From: Xylogone sp. PMI_703
Taxonomy: Eukaryota; Ascomycota; Leotiomycetes
Assembly (NCBI GenBank): GCA_021399445.1
Contig: JAJTUQ010000008.1
Coordinates: 62,001 to 126,000 of the forward strand
Direction: 5' to 3'
Length of the DNA: 64,000 nt
Shown here piece after piece: positions 23,662 to 35,214 of the stretch. Numbering within the stretch: the first letter of the stretch is position 1; the number at the start of each line of letters is the position of its first letter. The notes beneath the pieces are model-generated. The model had not been told where the DNA came from. It saw only the letters and a program-made list of their open reading frames with translations, and made no database searches. The position numbers and the translations under genes were made by a program.

Positions 23662-24752
23662 GGGAAGTCTGTGTTAAATACAAAGTGTGAGTATGGGTAT
23701 ATGAGATGTAGCTGATGTGGCCCAGGAGCGAACTGAGTTAGCAAAGGTATATATATACACAGCACCAAGCAGGCATCGAAACCCCGTGTGGTTTCGTACA
23801 CAGATTTGTCAGAATCAGAGTTTTGTGGGCTATCAGCTGCGGAGCGGACTTGGAAATGCAAAAGTCTAGGAGGAATGATCACTATGATTACTCATGATAA
23901 CAGTTTTATTAAACATTGCTTTATGTTGGTGCTTTATTACTGAATTTAAACGCTTATGTTAACCAATGGTAATTGGTGATTACTAATATCACCATTAGCA
24001 TGGATCTACTGGCTTGTCCCTCGGCATACGGAGGTTATGCAAGGCTTATCACCTTGGCCAGTGGAAATGGAGTCACTTATGCAAAGCTTAACTGCATTGA
24101 TCTCGTGGATTTCATTGGCTCACTTCCTTAAGCGAGTAGATTCATAATTAGACGGCCCAATTAAAGTTTGCTATTGCAAAATAGTTGTGCATTTACATAA
24201 GTGACTCCATTTCCACCAGCCACGAGGATAGGTTAGTAATTATTACCAGCGGGCCCGGTTTCAGCCTTTAGTGTCTTATAAAGTCAGATTTCGGGAACGG
24301 GAAATGTCTCAATTGTCTATTTGCATTGGTGGGGTTGTACGATATGTGTTTAATAATCTAAAGTAACTAGTACGGGCATTGATTAATAATCCAAACATGT
24401 GAATGGCATCAAATCACGCGAGCGTCCCTATCCAGTCTTTTGCGGAAGAGTAAGCATGCGAGGAAGTTAAGCCTCAACAGGTTACGAATATTGAGAGTAT
24501 GATAGCATGGAATGGCTTTCTTTCTTGATGTGTTGTGTTTCAACTTCCAAGAAATATGCTGGATCCCTGGCGCTACGAGTCATGCATCAATTTCCTCGGA
24601 TTTCAAATGAGAGATTACTTTCAATTCCAAACATATAAACCCGACCTTGGCCCCCAACCCTCCTTCTGAATCTCTGTTCAAGCGAATCTAACACCAACCT
24701 GAAAAGTCCAAACTTTGTCTTCTAATTTGAGAGTTAAGACTTCTAAACAATC
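23662..24752. other. gene-free spacer with a MITE-like inverted repeat
   Basis: This spacer separates the divergent amidase and DUF302 genes. It has no gene. It contains a short inverted repeat (24060-24217) described separately. CT-rich sequence around 24640-24720 is likely the promoter and 5' leader of the DUF302 gene. Confidence 0.4.
24060..24217. repeat. inverted repeat, 22-bp arms, about 158 bp overall
   Basis: The arm AGTGGAAATGGAGTCACTTATG-type sequence at 24060-24081 pairs with 24196-24217 (21 of 22 positions). The interior is AT-rich without coding potential. Size and structure fit a miniature inverted-repeat element, but no target duplication or second copy is seen in the window. 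Confidence 0.5.
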
Positions 24753-25378
24753 ATGGCGACCAAAACTGTACAAAACTATACCGGAACACGTGTCACCTTC
24801 CACACAACCCAGCCCTTCGACTCCGTAATTACCAAACTATATTCCTCCATCGGTCGACCCGAGAAAGTCTCCGCCTGGCGTGAAATGACGAAGACCATTA
24901 GTTCATACTCCGCCGAGAGTAGGGAGAAGTTTGTTGCCGCTACTGAGCAGCAAGTTGGCCCGCATGGGTTTATGATTTTCCATGTAATTCAGCCTCCCTT
25001 ATCCTAACACATTTTTTACCCCGTTTTTGCGAAGCCAGAGTGAGGAGTGCGTGGTGATTGACGCGTCTGAAGGAATTTGACCACGGCGGTTGGGTGCCAC
25101 TCTTTGGCACGGGCGACGGGTTGAAATCCAAGAGAGTGATTCTCGGTAACCCGTTGATCGCCATTACGATGTTAAAGTACGATTTGACGGCCGGTCTGGC
25201 AGTTCCAGTTGAGTTGTTGTTGTTGGAGAGGAAGGATGGAGGTGTGGATTTGAATTATCAGTTGCCTAGTGCGCTGATTGCTGGGTTGAATAAGGATGAG
25301 AATTTGGTGGCCGCTGTAAATGTGCTGGATAAAAAGTTGGAGAAGTTAGTGGATGATATTGGTTCTTCTGCTTATTAA
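24753..25378 (+). CDS. DUF302 domain protein
   Basis: Two exons, 24753-24983 and 25073-25378 (178 codons), with an 89-nt intron (donor GTAATT, acceptor CTGAAG). The N-terminal half starts MATKTVQNYTGTRVTFHTTQ and contains EQQVGPHGFMIFH. After splicing, EFDHGGWVPLFG, KRVILGNPLIAITML and VPVELLLLE follow. These are typical of the DUF302 (TT1751-like) family, small cytosolic alpha/beta proteins of unknown biochemical role that occur as single-domain proteins in fungi. The leader upstream is pyrimidine-rich. The frame is clean and the gene looks functional. Some DUF302 proteins have been linked to stress or heavy-metal responses; nothing here shows that. Confidence 0.85.
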
Positions 25379-27435
25379 AGTGCGAAGGGGAGGAACTGGA
25401 GTAAGCAGGTTTGTCACTTTCATTCACTGGATTAGTCCGGTAAAGCTAAACTCATAGGCGCCTTTCAAAGCAGAATGATTACTATAGCCGTAATTAGACG
25501 TCAGATAAGCGTCACTGCCAAATGTGTCTCGACCATAAATTACTTGAGTTTGTCACCTCGATCCTCGTGGTGCGTATCACCATTTGATATTTGACGATTT
25601 TTAAGGTAATTAGCTTTACTTAAAACTACCCCGACGATGTGAAGTAGTCAGTATATCCATAGAAGATATTTACAGAAAGCGCATAATAGTCCGCTATAAC
25701 TTGGCATTTGAAAGTTTGTTGGATTTGGATGAAGTTGATAAATTTATAGACTAAAACAATGAAGAATATAATATTCTGGAATAGAAGATAGAGTAGTTTC
25801 GCTAGAGAGACTTAAACACTAATGAAATTATTAAACAGACATGTATCTATCTCTTTTGATTTTCCAATCTAGAACGGTAATCGTTGTGAATGGCAGCTCT
25901 TTATCGACACCGTGTTCTAATATCAGTAACTTCTTGAAGTTACGCTCAGTCGAGTCAACTAAACGGTAGTGTATAGATACATATTTTTCCTGGACGCTGC
26001 ACAAATGGCCAAAGGATCGGCCAGCATACCGTTCACATACTGTTAACATTTCTAAATAAAAGAATGACTGCGGAGGAGCTTGCTGTTACATTTACAGGTA
26101 TATCTTATCTTGTTCGTAATATTTTGTAACACATTAGTTACAAACCCTCTCAAAATTGTTTACATGTATTATGGCCAAGATTGGCATAATCATACGTGAC
26201 AAGCTGGCGGCCATCTGCGGTCAGCTTGTTGGTTAAGGAATCGGTCCCATGAGTCGATGGTGGATCTAACATGGGTAAACATTATCGTACAAGTGAAGAA
26301 GCAGAGCTGCTTGGGGTTCCTATCTGACGATATGCATACCGTACACCACCTGCAGTAAAATATAATGTTTTGGCTGATTGTTGAGTAGATATGTCACGAA
26401 TTGGCAGGGATTGAATTAGAAGAAGCAGGAGATACACACAAGTAGTCTCTTTCACAGTCTTCAGTTACTTAGGTAGGTCAATTTATATACCGGTATTGCA
26501 ATTACCAGGATCACATTTCCAAGCTTAAGGGCCTAAAATCAGGGACTTAAACACTTTTGATGGTGTCAGAGGTTATGGTGCAATGGTTGGGCAAGCATGC
26601 ATACAATTACTATGGGACTTGTACTTAATTGATTGCTATGATGGATGATATCCACTACAAGTGGGGTAGCCAATATGAAACACTTATATCACGGTGTGTA
26701 TGCCTCCATATTTCCAATTAAGTAAGCATATTCCTGACAGATGGGTTTACAGTTCCGTGGCCACTGATGTCTTCCGGAAACATCTCTTTCTCAAGTTGGC
26801 AAATGAACCTGCCATTGCGCGATTAGTAAATGAATTCTAAATCCGATTTAGATATTTTGATTACTACGATATATAATTCAGCCTTTAGCAAGCTCAATTC
26901 TCGTGATCTTAGTAACTGTGATTGGCCAAAATCACTTCAAGCGAGACGGATAGACTGACCGTCCCTTAATCACTTTCTGAGTTCGGATGGCTCATTCAAT
27001 ACAATTATATTCTAATCCATTGCCAGCGTGGATTTCTCGGCTTATGTCAATTTCCAAATCTGGTAATTATTTATGGTTCCTTGTTCGCACTTTAACCGTC
27101 AAAAGGGGTTATGGCTACCCATAGCACTCAGGAATTTCGGTGATAGATTTATAATGTCAAATTTTGTCCGAAAGTCATGACACAGGGGTGTAATAAGCGC
27201 CATCTCATATAGTAGATCCATGGCTCTGGTTGCGAAAACCTCTATTATCTCGTATAATCGCTCTTTGGCGGCTGATGGCAAACGGGCGAAATCTCCGCAC
27301 TGTGGGTTGTCACAAGCCTCAGTGTCTCGGCTCGGAAAATGTTTCACAGAAAACTTGATGTGAAGAAAGGGTGCTAGCATTATTTCGGTTAGACGGCATC
27401 CATAGTCATTGCTCAGTAATGGTTAGCCTGCCCTA

Positions 27436-27740
27436 GCTCGCTTCGGAACCACTGTTCCAAGGTTTATTTCCCGGTTATGCATAAGTTACCTGCGCTAAAG
27501 CAGCTGCGGTAAGCCTGCAGTCTGAGTCAGAACTAATCATTCTACTTTAGCTGCATTAGGTTAGGCTGGAAAACTCCACAGCCCATAATCACTGTAGTAC
27601 ATACGTACCGGTACTGTGCTGTAGTTCGCTTCGGAATCACTGTTCCGATGCTTACTTCGTGTAACCCGCATTCTGTATCAGAGCTAGTCTCTGTACTTAG
27701 TTGTATTGGGTTAGGCTAGAAGACTCCACAACCCATAAAT
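27436..27740. repeat. two diverged tandem units
   Basis: Both units start TTCGGAA(C/T)CACTGTTCC (27440 and 27632). Both end with GTTAGGCTGGAAAACTCCAC or its variant, followed by a CCCATAA end (near 27590 and 27738). The first unit is about 150 bp and the second about 110 bp. They may be the ends of an old element. The function is unknown. Confidence 0.5.
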
Positions 27741-27883
27741 AGCTAGCGGACAAATTGATACTTTTAGCGTTGTTGCCTTGTGTTACCTGTAGCACCGCCG
27801 CTGTTTGGTTGAGAAAGGCTTATGTCAAATCAGAAGTAAGCCTGTATTAATTAGATCTCACAGCGAACTTTATGACAGTCTTA

Positions 27884-27992
27884 CTTCGTATGACCCCGAA
27901 CAAACTAGAATACAATAGAAAAACCGCTCTCCAGCCAATAAAATTTTCAGACGCAATAACCATCATGGTGGTTTGTTCGGGGCGATACGAAA
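27884..27992. repeat. inverted repeat, 22-bp arms
   Basis: CTTCGTATGACCCCGAAC at 27884 pairs with GTTCGGGGCGATACGAA near 27974; 19 of 22 arm positions match around an approximately 65-nt loop. It sits in an AT-rich spacer. It could be a small foldback element or a stem in a non-coding transcript. Confidence 0.45.
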
Positions 27993-28416
27993 GTAAACAA
28001 TTTAGCCAGAGATTAAGTACCGTACTTATTCTCTATATCTCAAACAGGAAAGTTTATATTTCGCTCTAGAGATTAATAATACGGTTCCGGCTCGATCAGA
28101 AGCTAGTCACTTCTGCTAAATAGCTTAAATCGTACTCAGCTCAATTTTCTTATGCTTGAGATTTCTATGGGTAATCTCTCTATTCTGTACTTTGCAATCA
28201 CGCTTTGCTTTCTCAAGTCGGATTCTTGCTCGTCTTTCTTCATTAAATTTTAAGGACCTAATAGGATATGATGGTTCTGACTTCTGATCTTACCCCAAAC
28301 AAGTTCATTATACCACAAACAGAAGAGCCGAGACTTAAACCTTCCATCGACTGGGAGCGACAGACTTAGCAAGCTGGCATTGCACGACACTCCTCACGAA
28401 GCTGCACCCTCTCAAG

Positions 28417-30126
28417 ATGTCCTCCTCGTTTCCCGCAGTCAAGCATCCTCAACTAAAGACCATCTTCCATGGTGTTTCCCACCTAGCCTCCATCCTCCCA
28501 ACTCCAGTAGCCCAATACCGCGGAATTCAATACGCAACAATTCCTAGCCGTTTCCGTAGAGCAGTTCTCCGCTCAACATATCCTGAAAGCTACGACGCCA
28601 AAAACCACGGACCTCCATGCCCCCAACCACCGGTTCCCCTGATTGAAGATGTGCTCAGTGGCCTGATAGCTCAACCAGATCACGTGAATGCCACTTCCAG
28701 CTTACCGCCAAGGTCTGAGTGGACTCCGGCCGACGAATTCCAGTGTCTAAATTTGGTAATCACTTGCCCGGCGGACGTGAAGCTAGACGCAAAGCTACCA
28801 GTGATGATATACATCCACGGCGGCGGCTGCATGTTTGGATCAAATGAAGCATGGCTATACGATGGGGGCAATCTCGTGGCCCGGAGCGTGGAGCTAAATA
28901 AGCCCGTCATTATGGTGTCGTTGAATTACCGACTGAACGGTTTTGGGTGGATGGCTTCCGACGAACTAAAGGCCGATAATGAGAATGCCGGGGACCCGGG
29001 AGTAGGGAATTACGGCTCACATGATACATACCTGGGCATCGAGTGGGTGTACCGCTTCATTACGCCGTTCGGAGGAGATCCAGATAATATCACACTCTTC
29101 GGAGAATCTGGCGGGGCCTTTCAAGTCGATGCGCATATCCATTGCGCTCTCCCAAGCAGGTTCTGTCGCGCGATTCTCCAATCTGGAACTCTTGATGCGC
29201 CAGTGCAGAGCCACGTTGTCAGCATCAAGGATCAAAATGATAAGTGGGAGAAAGTCAAAGAGTTCACGAAGTCGAAGAATTTGGAGGAATTGCGTGGTGT
29301 GCCGGCAATGGACTTCATGGAAGCGTGGTTTGCTACTGACGCGGGAAAACATACGGCCGCGGTACCAGAGTGGACTCTTGACGGTGCCTGGTTGAGAGAT
29401 GATTGGGAGGAGACCGTGAATTCGAGGAACTTACAAGTTATTATTGGAGACATGGAGGCTGAGGGAGCATTGTACGCTGCAGTGTGTAGAGAAGCGAAAC
29501 TAAAGTCTGATGATGGACCTGTCAGTGTTCAGACCGCCTGGAATGAGATCGAAAAGTCACTTCCTACAAAAGCAGTTGCTATTTTGAAAGCGTACGGGGC
29601 CGAGCCGAGCAGTTGTTCGGCGGAGCAGCTGGCCTCAGCGACGCTCCAAATTATTGGCGACTTATCTTTCCAAAGAGCCACGGAGGTCGAAACCCAGCGA
29701 CTGATTAAAAAAAGCATCCCCGTCTATCGTTACGTCTTCGATCAAGGAAGCCCGTTTCCCTTAAGCCACTTCAAGGGTCAAGCAGCTCACTCCTTGGATC
29801 TGAATTACTCCTTCGGCAGTCCACACATCTTTTCTGTCAGGGCCGGTATCGCGCATCCGTAACGGGAATGTAAGATCCAGCAGAGCATGCAGGAGAAATG
29901 GATTGCTTTTGCCAACGGAGAAGTACCCTGGAGAGCGCAGTCCGAGGATTACTACTATGCATTTGGGTCGGAAGGGTTCGATGGTGAGATTGGGAAGCAG
30001 GAATTTCGGAAGACGAGGAAGACGAAGAGATGGGAAGCTTTCGAGGGGTTGAGTAAAGAGGAGCTGATTATGTTTGGCATCGCTTGTAATAAGGCATTCA
30101 CTGAGCTCAGTGGATATCGTTTATAG
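28417..30126 (+). CDS. type-B carboxylesterase, one in-frame stop
   Basis: A single frame of 570 codons belongs to the carboxylesterase/lipase type-B family. It shows YRGIQYATIPSRF at the N-terminus, the oxyanion-hole segment MIYIHGGGCMFGS, NYRLNGFGWMAS, the GESGG nucleophile elbow (FGESGGAFQVD, Ser in GESGG instead of the commoner GESAG), and the His segment QAAHSLDLNYSFG. A TAA at 29860-29862 stops the frame at codon 482. The same frame then continues with the normal family C-terminus (MQEKWIAFANGEVPW at 29887). The stop fits a CAA to TAA change. All catalytic residues lie before it, so a truncated enzyme of 481 residues is possible, but the gene may be dead. No signal peptide is seen, so it is probably intracellular. 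The substrate is unknown. Confidence 0.8.
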
Positions 30127-30346
30127 ATATCTGCTGAATGAAGGCGGTGAAATGAGTAAGGAGTACGCAAAGATCGATTGAACTGCAACCTTGGTCACGT
30201 ATAAGTGGTGAGGTGGCAAAACTTACGGATAATGAAACACACACCATGTCAGCGTGGTCGATGATAAACAATAAGGCGCTGATCGATAATCGTTATCGAA
30301 GGTCGATGACGATCAATTACAAGTACCGTATTTGTTCTGGCCCGTA

Positions 30347-31697
30347 CAGTAAGCGATCACAAGTTTGTGTAAACGCGTGAATTGCACTCCAACACCCTGT
30401 TTTATTATTGTAATAGCTCTACAACCACCACTTTGATTCACAATAATTTTGGAATTTTAGGCTAAAAAAGCTAGTTTTACAAGGGGATGAGTTCAATTGA
30501 ATTACTAATATTTTGTATGCCAGCCTTTTGCTGCAATTATCGCATCTCGTCTCCTTTCCATACTCTCAAAGCACGACCCAATTATACTATCATCCAAGGC
30601 ATCCCAGGCTTCAACTAATGTTTGTTCTAAGGCCTCAATAGCGTCTTCTCCATTACCCACTTCACTGAGTTCTAGGTGTAATTCCTGAACCTTCAATTTT
30701 AAGTGCCACCAGACGTGTTCAATACGGTTTAAGTCTGGCGAATATGGAGGCCAATCGACCGCTGGAATACCTTGTTCTTGAAACCAATTCCTCACAACTC
30801 TAGCTGTATGAATTGGAGCGTTATCCTGCATGAAAACAAATCCTAGTTTCCATATTCTAGGGTTTTGATCTTCGAGAACTGTAAGGTTTGATTTTGCTGT
30901 ATACCCACGACGTTTAGAGTCTGAATCACGGTCCATTATAACTAACCAGATCAGACTTGCGAACCTTGTTATCTTGCCACCAAATGGCTGCCCAAACCAT
31001 AATGGATATATCTTTGCCTTTTTTGAAGGTTTGAACCATTTCCTTTTGCAATTTTTGTGGAGGTGTACAGAACACCCATTCACGAGCTTTACCAGCTCCA
31101 CGCTCTGCAGAACACTCATCACTCCAAATATGCCTCATGAAGTCAATCCACGTCCAATGGCGCCTATCTTTACACCATTCATACCTTTCCCGAGCATCTA
31201 TAGCTGTCAGAAATGGTCGCTTTCTAGCTCTCCAATTAGAAATACCATGCCTTCGGAAAATGCATTTAAGTGTAGTATTAGACCAGGACCCCCCACAACC
31301 TTCTCGGATCTCCTCGTACTTGCATTTTAGGTTTTGACGAATAAATCTTAATATTTTGCGTTCATCACGATCTGAATAAGATCTGGGAGCTCCAGAACGA
31401 GGTTGTGATTCACCATTGTCTCGTAATTGATCTCGGGATATAGTGGTATGAACAGTGGTGTATGGTAAATTTAAGGTCCTTGATATCTCAGCAGGGGAAT
31501 GGATTAATTTAGCTGCTCCCATAACATTTCCGTGTTCACATGGAATTAACTCCTTCCTGGGAGTCTTATTTCCAGAGATCTCAGCTAAAGGACGACGGAG
31601 TGGTCATATTTTATAAAGTTGTTATGGGTGTTAAGGAGGTTATGTCACGAAAACGCGAAAATTCGCGTGTTTTACGCAAACTTGTGGCCTAGTTCTG
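30347..31697. mobile_element. Tc1/mariner DNA transposon
   Basis: A 1351-bp element is flanked by TA on both sides (30345-30346 and 31698-31699). The ends are imperfect inverted repeats, both starting CAG and sharing CACAAGTTTG(C/T)GTAAA about 12 bp in. It contains a transposase on the minus strand. Size, TA target and DD34E domain fit the family. Confidence 0.8.
30505..31570 (-). pseudogene. mariner/Tc1 DD34E transposase, frameshifted
   Basis: The N-terminal part has helix-turn-helix segments (HSPAEISRTLNLPYTTVHTT, and KYEEIREGCGGSWSNTTLK). The DDE core follows: WSDECS (first Asp), FMQDNAPIHTARVVRNW (second Asp) and PPYSPDLNRIEHVWWHLK (Glu 34 residues further on). The frame changes near 30943: KSDLV in one frame is followed by IMDRDSDSKRRGY in another, consistent with a 4-base gain. 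The family N-terminus (TPRKELIPCEHG) is readable upstream of the first ATG (31522), so the original start is lost. The copy is inactive as read. Confidence 0.8.
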
Positions 31698-31889
31698 TAA
31701 ATCGCGTTTTGCCATACCCTCAACTCCTCACCGAAATAATCCCTATCTAATCCACGAAGCCCATCAACTCAATTCACAGGCTAGGTAAATTTGGAATGGA
31801 TCGATTACGAATGAATGCGTGGTGGAGTGGGTTGAGTTGAATTGACGTCCACGCGTTGATCAAGGCGTGGATTACGTGGAGTGGCTGAC

Positions 31890-33700
31890 TACCCTGAGCG
31901 CTTGTTCACTGGACCGTTACTCTCTGGCTCCAAAGTGGTTTGTAGGTAACAGTCCCCAGTGTTCTGACGCGTAGGATAACCTCTCTGCTACCACCGCTTC
32001 CAGGACCTTTCCCAGTGTTGGTAACAGCGAGATAGATCCCCATGCTTTGGCTACTGTGTAATCTCCCTTTCCTGGCTTCTTCAGAGGTATAATCTTTGCG
32101 TTTCTCTATTGTCTGAGTAACTCTCCTTCCCGTAAGGATGTCTGGAACAGGTCTGTGATAGTATTTTTAGCTATCGGCCAGATTTGTTTCCATACCATGG
32201 CCTGCACTCCATCTTCTCCCAATGCTTTCCATGAATTCATATCAAATACCTTCCTCTCCACTTCTTCTACTATTAATTAAGGCATCTCTACTGCTTGTCG
32301 TTGGGTTCTTTCTCTCTCTTCCTGTATTTCCTCGGGCAGTGGTGAGAAGAACGTAGCCAACAGTTCTTTCGACTGTTCCACTGTTTTGTAGCATCCTTTA
32401 GCTCCTCAGAAACAAGTACCGAGTCGATAGTTATGTGATAGTTTCCTCAGGAAAGCTATTGAGACCAAACTCATTCATTCAAGTTGATGATCAGATCTGC
32501 TTCGCCATGTCTCTCTGCTGCCACACCATCTCCTCCCCAGAGTTAGTCGTGTCTGTTAAAGTCTCCTACCGACACCACTTCTACTACTGTGTTCGCTTTC
32601 CTTCTTACCTCCTGGTTAGCGTTTTGTAAGATGTCACACGTGTCTTACAATGCTTGGGGATCACCCCCTGGTACGTAGACCGAAGCCACTAGGGCCAGTC
32701 GTTCTAAGAGCCAAATGATTGCCGCCGTAATATCTGCAGATGCTATTGTCACCTGTTCGGCTTCGACATTTTTGTTTATCCAGAGGATGTTTCTAATGAC
32801 CCACCTGCCTTCTCTCCAAATCAATGGGACCATCTTGGTCCATTTATGGTGATTCATTGATGTTGTTAGTAGTCAACCTTTAATTTTTTGCGCATGAGGC
32901 TCTTAGATGGCCACCACTGTTGCTTCTTGAATACCCTCATCGTTCATCAAGCTCTCGTGTATTTCACGTTGTTTTCTCACATTATGCCGGATCAATTGGA
33001 AAGCTTTACTCATGTTGGGAGGGGTAAAGCTTCTTGCAGTTCCTGCTGAAGCACTCATGAGGACCACTGCAAAGGACACATTTCACAATGGTCTCTGTAC
33101 AGTCGTTGTGATGATGGCCTTCTTTGGCACATCTCCTGCTAAACTGCGATTTAGTGAACTGGAATGCTTTGTGGCCGATCTCTTGGCATCTGTAACACTG
33201 ATCAAGGCGTGGTGGGCGCTCAAATATTCAGTATACCTGGACTCCCCTCCTGCATGGAAGAAGCCTCCGCGCATCTGCTGCTTCAGTCAAGTATACAATC
33301 ATCGAACCATACGCTTTGGGAACTTCCTTCTTGCTCAACCACGCGATCTTAGCGACTATTGTCTCGTTTTCTTGCCCGAATGCTTTTGCCGCTCCGACTC
33401 GAATCTCGCTGTTTTCGTCCAGAACTGTTGTGCATCGGACACTGTCCATCTTGATTGTAAAAAGGTCGTCGCGGAGCACTCATGCTCCTCAGGGAACATT
33501 TGCTTTTGCCACTTGCTTTACTAGCTGATGTTCCGCTTCTTCTCGACAGGCGATCTTGATCCAGTTCTCCTTCCTTAAGTCTACTGTCACGGCTCGACAT
33601 CGCCAATTCTCCTGGTCTTTCATTGCACGGATTACCTACTCCAGCATGGTCCTGATTGTCCCTGTAGTTGTTTTATCTTTTTCCATTTCCTCAACTCTAA
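31890..33700 (-). mobile_element. decayed LINE with ORF1, endonuclease and RT remnants
   Basis: Read on the minus strand from 33700: an ORF1 region (ENWIKIACREEAEHQLVKQ, LRDDLF, AKIAWLSKKEVPKAYGSMIV) and a decayed CCHC knuckle (CYRCQEIGHKAFQ with the last Cys gone, then CAKEGHHHNDC). Next comes an endonuclease segment (WINKNVEAEQVTI, RLALVASVYVPGGD, 32645-32857). Last is a reverse-transcriptase N-terminal stretch (EQSKELLATFFSPLPEEIQE, WKALGEDGVQAMVWKQIWP, IIPLKKPGKGDYTVAKAW, 32410-31900). TAA, TAG and TGA codons occur where the family has CAA, CAG or CGA. No 3' end is visible. It is inactive. Confidence 0.75.
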
Positions 33701-33958
33701 AGGTGTCGATCGTGCAAAACAAGGTGTCGGTGAGGAAGATGGTGTTGTATTCATCGAGGAGATGATGCCTACGTTACTAGGTTGGCTTGTCGGTGGTGTC
33801 CGTACGACATCTGCATAAGATGCTCGTGGACTACTCTCCGCACCAGCAACAGCCGTTTTGTTGTGTCAGAGATGCTGCTTACGTAATTGAATTTAGCCAA
33901 TCACAGCCGTCAGAGCTAACGGACGGGTGTGAAAAGATTTTCTGGGCTTACCCCTATG

Positions 33959-34046
33959 TAATCGTCGGCTCGTCTATGCGGCCTTTTTTGCTCGTTTTCT
34001 CTCGAGAAAACGAGCAAAAAAGGCCGCATAGACGAGCCGACGATTA
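33959..34046. repeat. 88-nt near-perfect hairpin
   Basis: Positions 33959-34001 are the exact reverse complement of 34004-34046, leaving only a two-base loop (TC). The arms include TCTATGCGGCC and a TTTTTTG / CAAAAAA tract, with CTCGAG at the centre. It lies between the LINE relic and a broken gene. It is not part of a recognised element. Confidence 0.85.
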
Positions 34047-34189
34047 TTTTTGTATCTGCGGAATGAAGATAGCCGAGAGGCAAATTTTGGTGAAACATTA
34101 ACCAACTACGGTAGACGCAGCTAATACGTTTATTTAAACTGCTTTTCTTTTCTATATTCTATACCATTTTCCAAGGACCTATAAACACA

Positions 34190-35214
34190 ATGGCTTCAGA
34201 ATATCAACTAGCGTTCTACCGGAATATTACAGCGGCCCATATTCTTGACTCGTCGATAAGTTCGTGCCGCAGAGCTATTGAAGAGTATAAGAAGTTGGTT
34301 GGCCCGAATTCGTATTCCGAAAACCGGATTCGGTTCCTAGAGACGGCGTGCACGAAGAAGGACGTATTTGTCTTGCCTTACATAAAGTATACTGTCTCTG
34401 GAGCATAAATGCAAACCAGGTTCGAAATTACTTGGCTCCTCGCCGGGATGTTGACTTGGCTTCCGCCATCCACGTTGTAGGCTATTGGTTAGGATCTAAT
34501 GAAGGCGTTAATGTTAAATGGGTTTCGAGCTTGCCGGTTTCGTTGGACGATCCTCACTTTTCCGGACTCTATCGTCAGGTGGTAGAAAATGTGGGGTTGT
34601 TTTTGACGGAGATTATTTCACATTGGACACAATTGGCACAAGAATGCAATATGAGGGGTTATCCACCTCTTATGAGTGAATTAGTGGAACGCATATGCCT
34701 TGTGTCCCCAGTGTTGCAGCATATGATGTTTAATACTTTATGCACCAATATGAAGGTATGTGATGACATGAAAGCGGATTTTAGGTGTATATTTGATAGG
34801 GATCAGTCTGCCTACACAAAGTATGTCTCCCGAAAAGCCATACCCGCGGAAATTAGCAACTGGAACCGCAGTATTAGAGAAGAGTATAACGTCATCTTGT
34901 TAAAATATCTCAATGGCCAAATGCCAACTTCACGGAAGCAGGGATATAATTTTAACAATAAAAATATCGAACCAAGCCATTCAATGAATAACGAACCATC
35001 AATCCGGAAGAAGGAATCCGGGACAATATATGACGTTATTAAGGACAAAATTATTCGACGTTAGAACTGTCTGCTAGATATTGATGATTCTGAGGTTATA
35101 GCCTTTGTTACGAGTGTAAGTGAATTCCGCGAGGTAGACGAACGAGACAAAAAGCTGCTAAAGATTGCCGATCCAAAGATGGAAAAGACCGGCCATACCG
35201 GATGGTGGAACTGA
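34190..35214 (+). pseudogene. unrecognised protein gene, frameshift plus in-frame stop
   Basis: Starts MASEYQLAFYRNITAAHIL. The frame shifts by one base near 34360-34372: FLETACTKKDV in frame 1 continues as CLALHKVYCLWSINANQVRN in frame 2. Frame 2 runs to TAG 35062-35064, then reads on as NCLLDIDDSEVIAFV to TGA 35212-35214. The TAG fits a CAG to TAG change. The protein would be about 340 residues, mainly helical, with no signal peptide and a Lys/Asn-rich C-terminal part (INNKN-like, then IRKKESGTIYDVIKD). I do not recognise the family. The presence of one long conserved-looking frame with two lesions suggests a recently lost gene rather than noise. Confidence 0.5.

Larger units (their letters stand above)
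25379..28416. other. 3-kb AT-rich spacer with repeats
   Basis: No convincing gene. A 93-codon minus-strand frame (27099-27380, containing SAAKERLYEIIEVFATRA) may be a gene fragment but has no recognised domain. Two repeat structures (27436-27740 and 27884-27992) are described separately. Confidence 0.4.

Noticed and set aside
27099..27380. 93-codon minus-strand frame with a helical look
   Set aside because: No family recognised, isolated, no start or splice support; kept only as a remark.
33787..34101. 104-codon plus-strand frame
   Set aside because: It is created by the perfect hairpin and encodes no recognisable protein.
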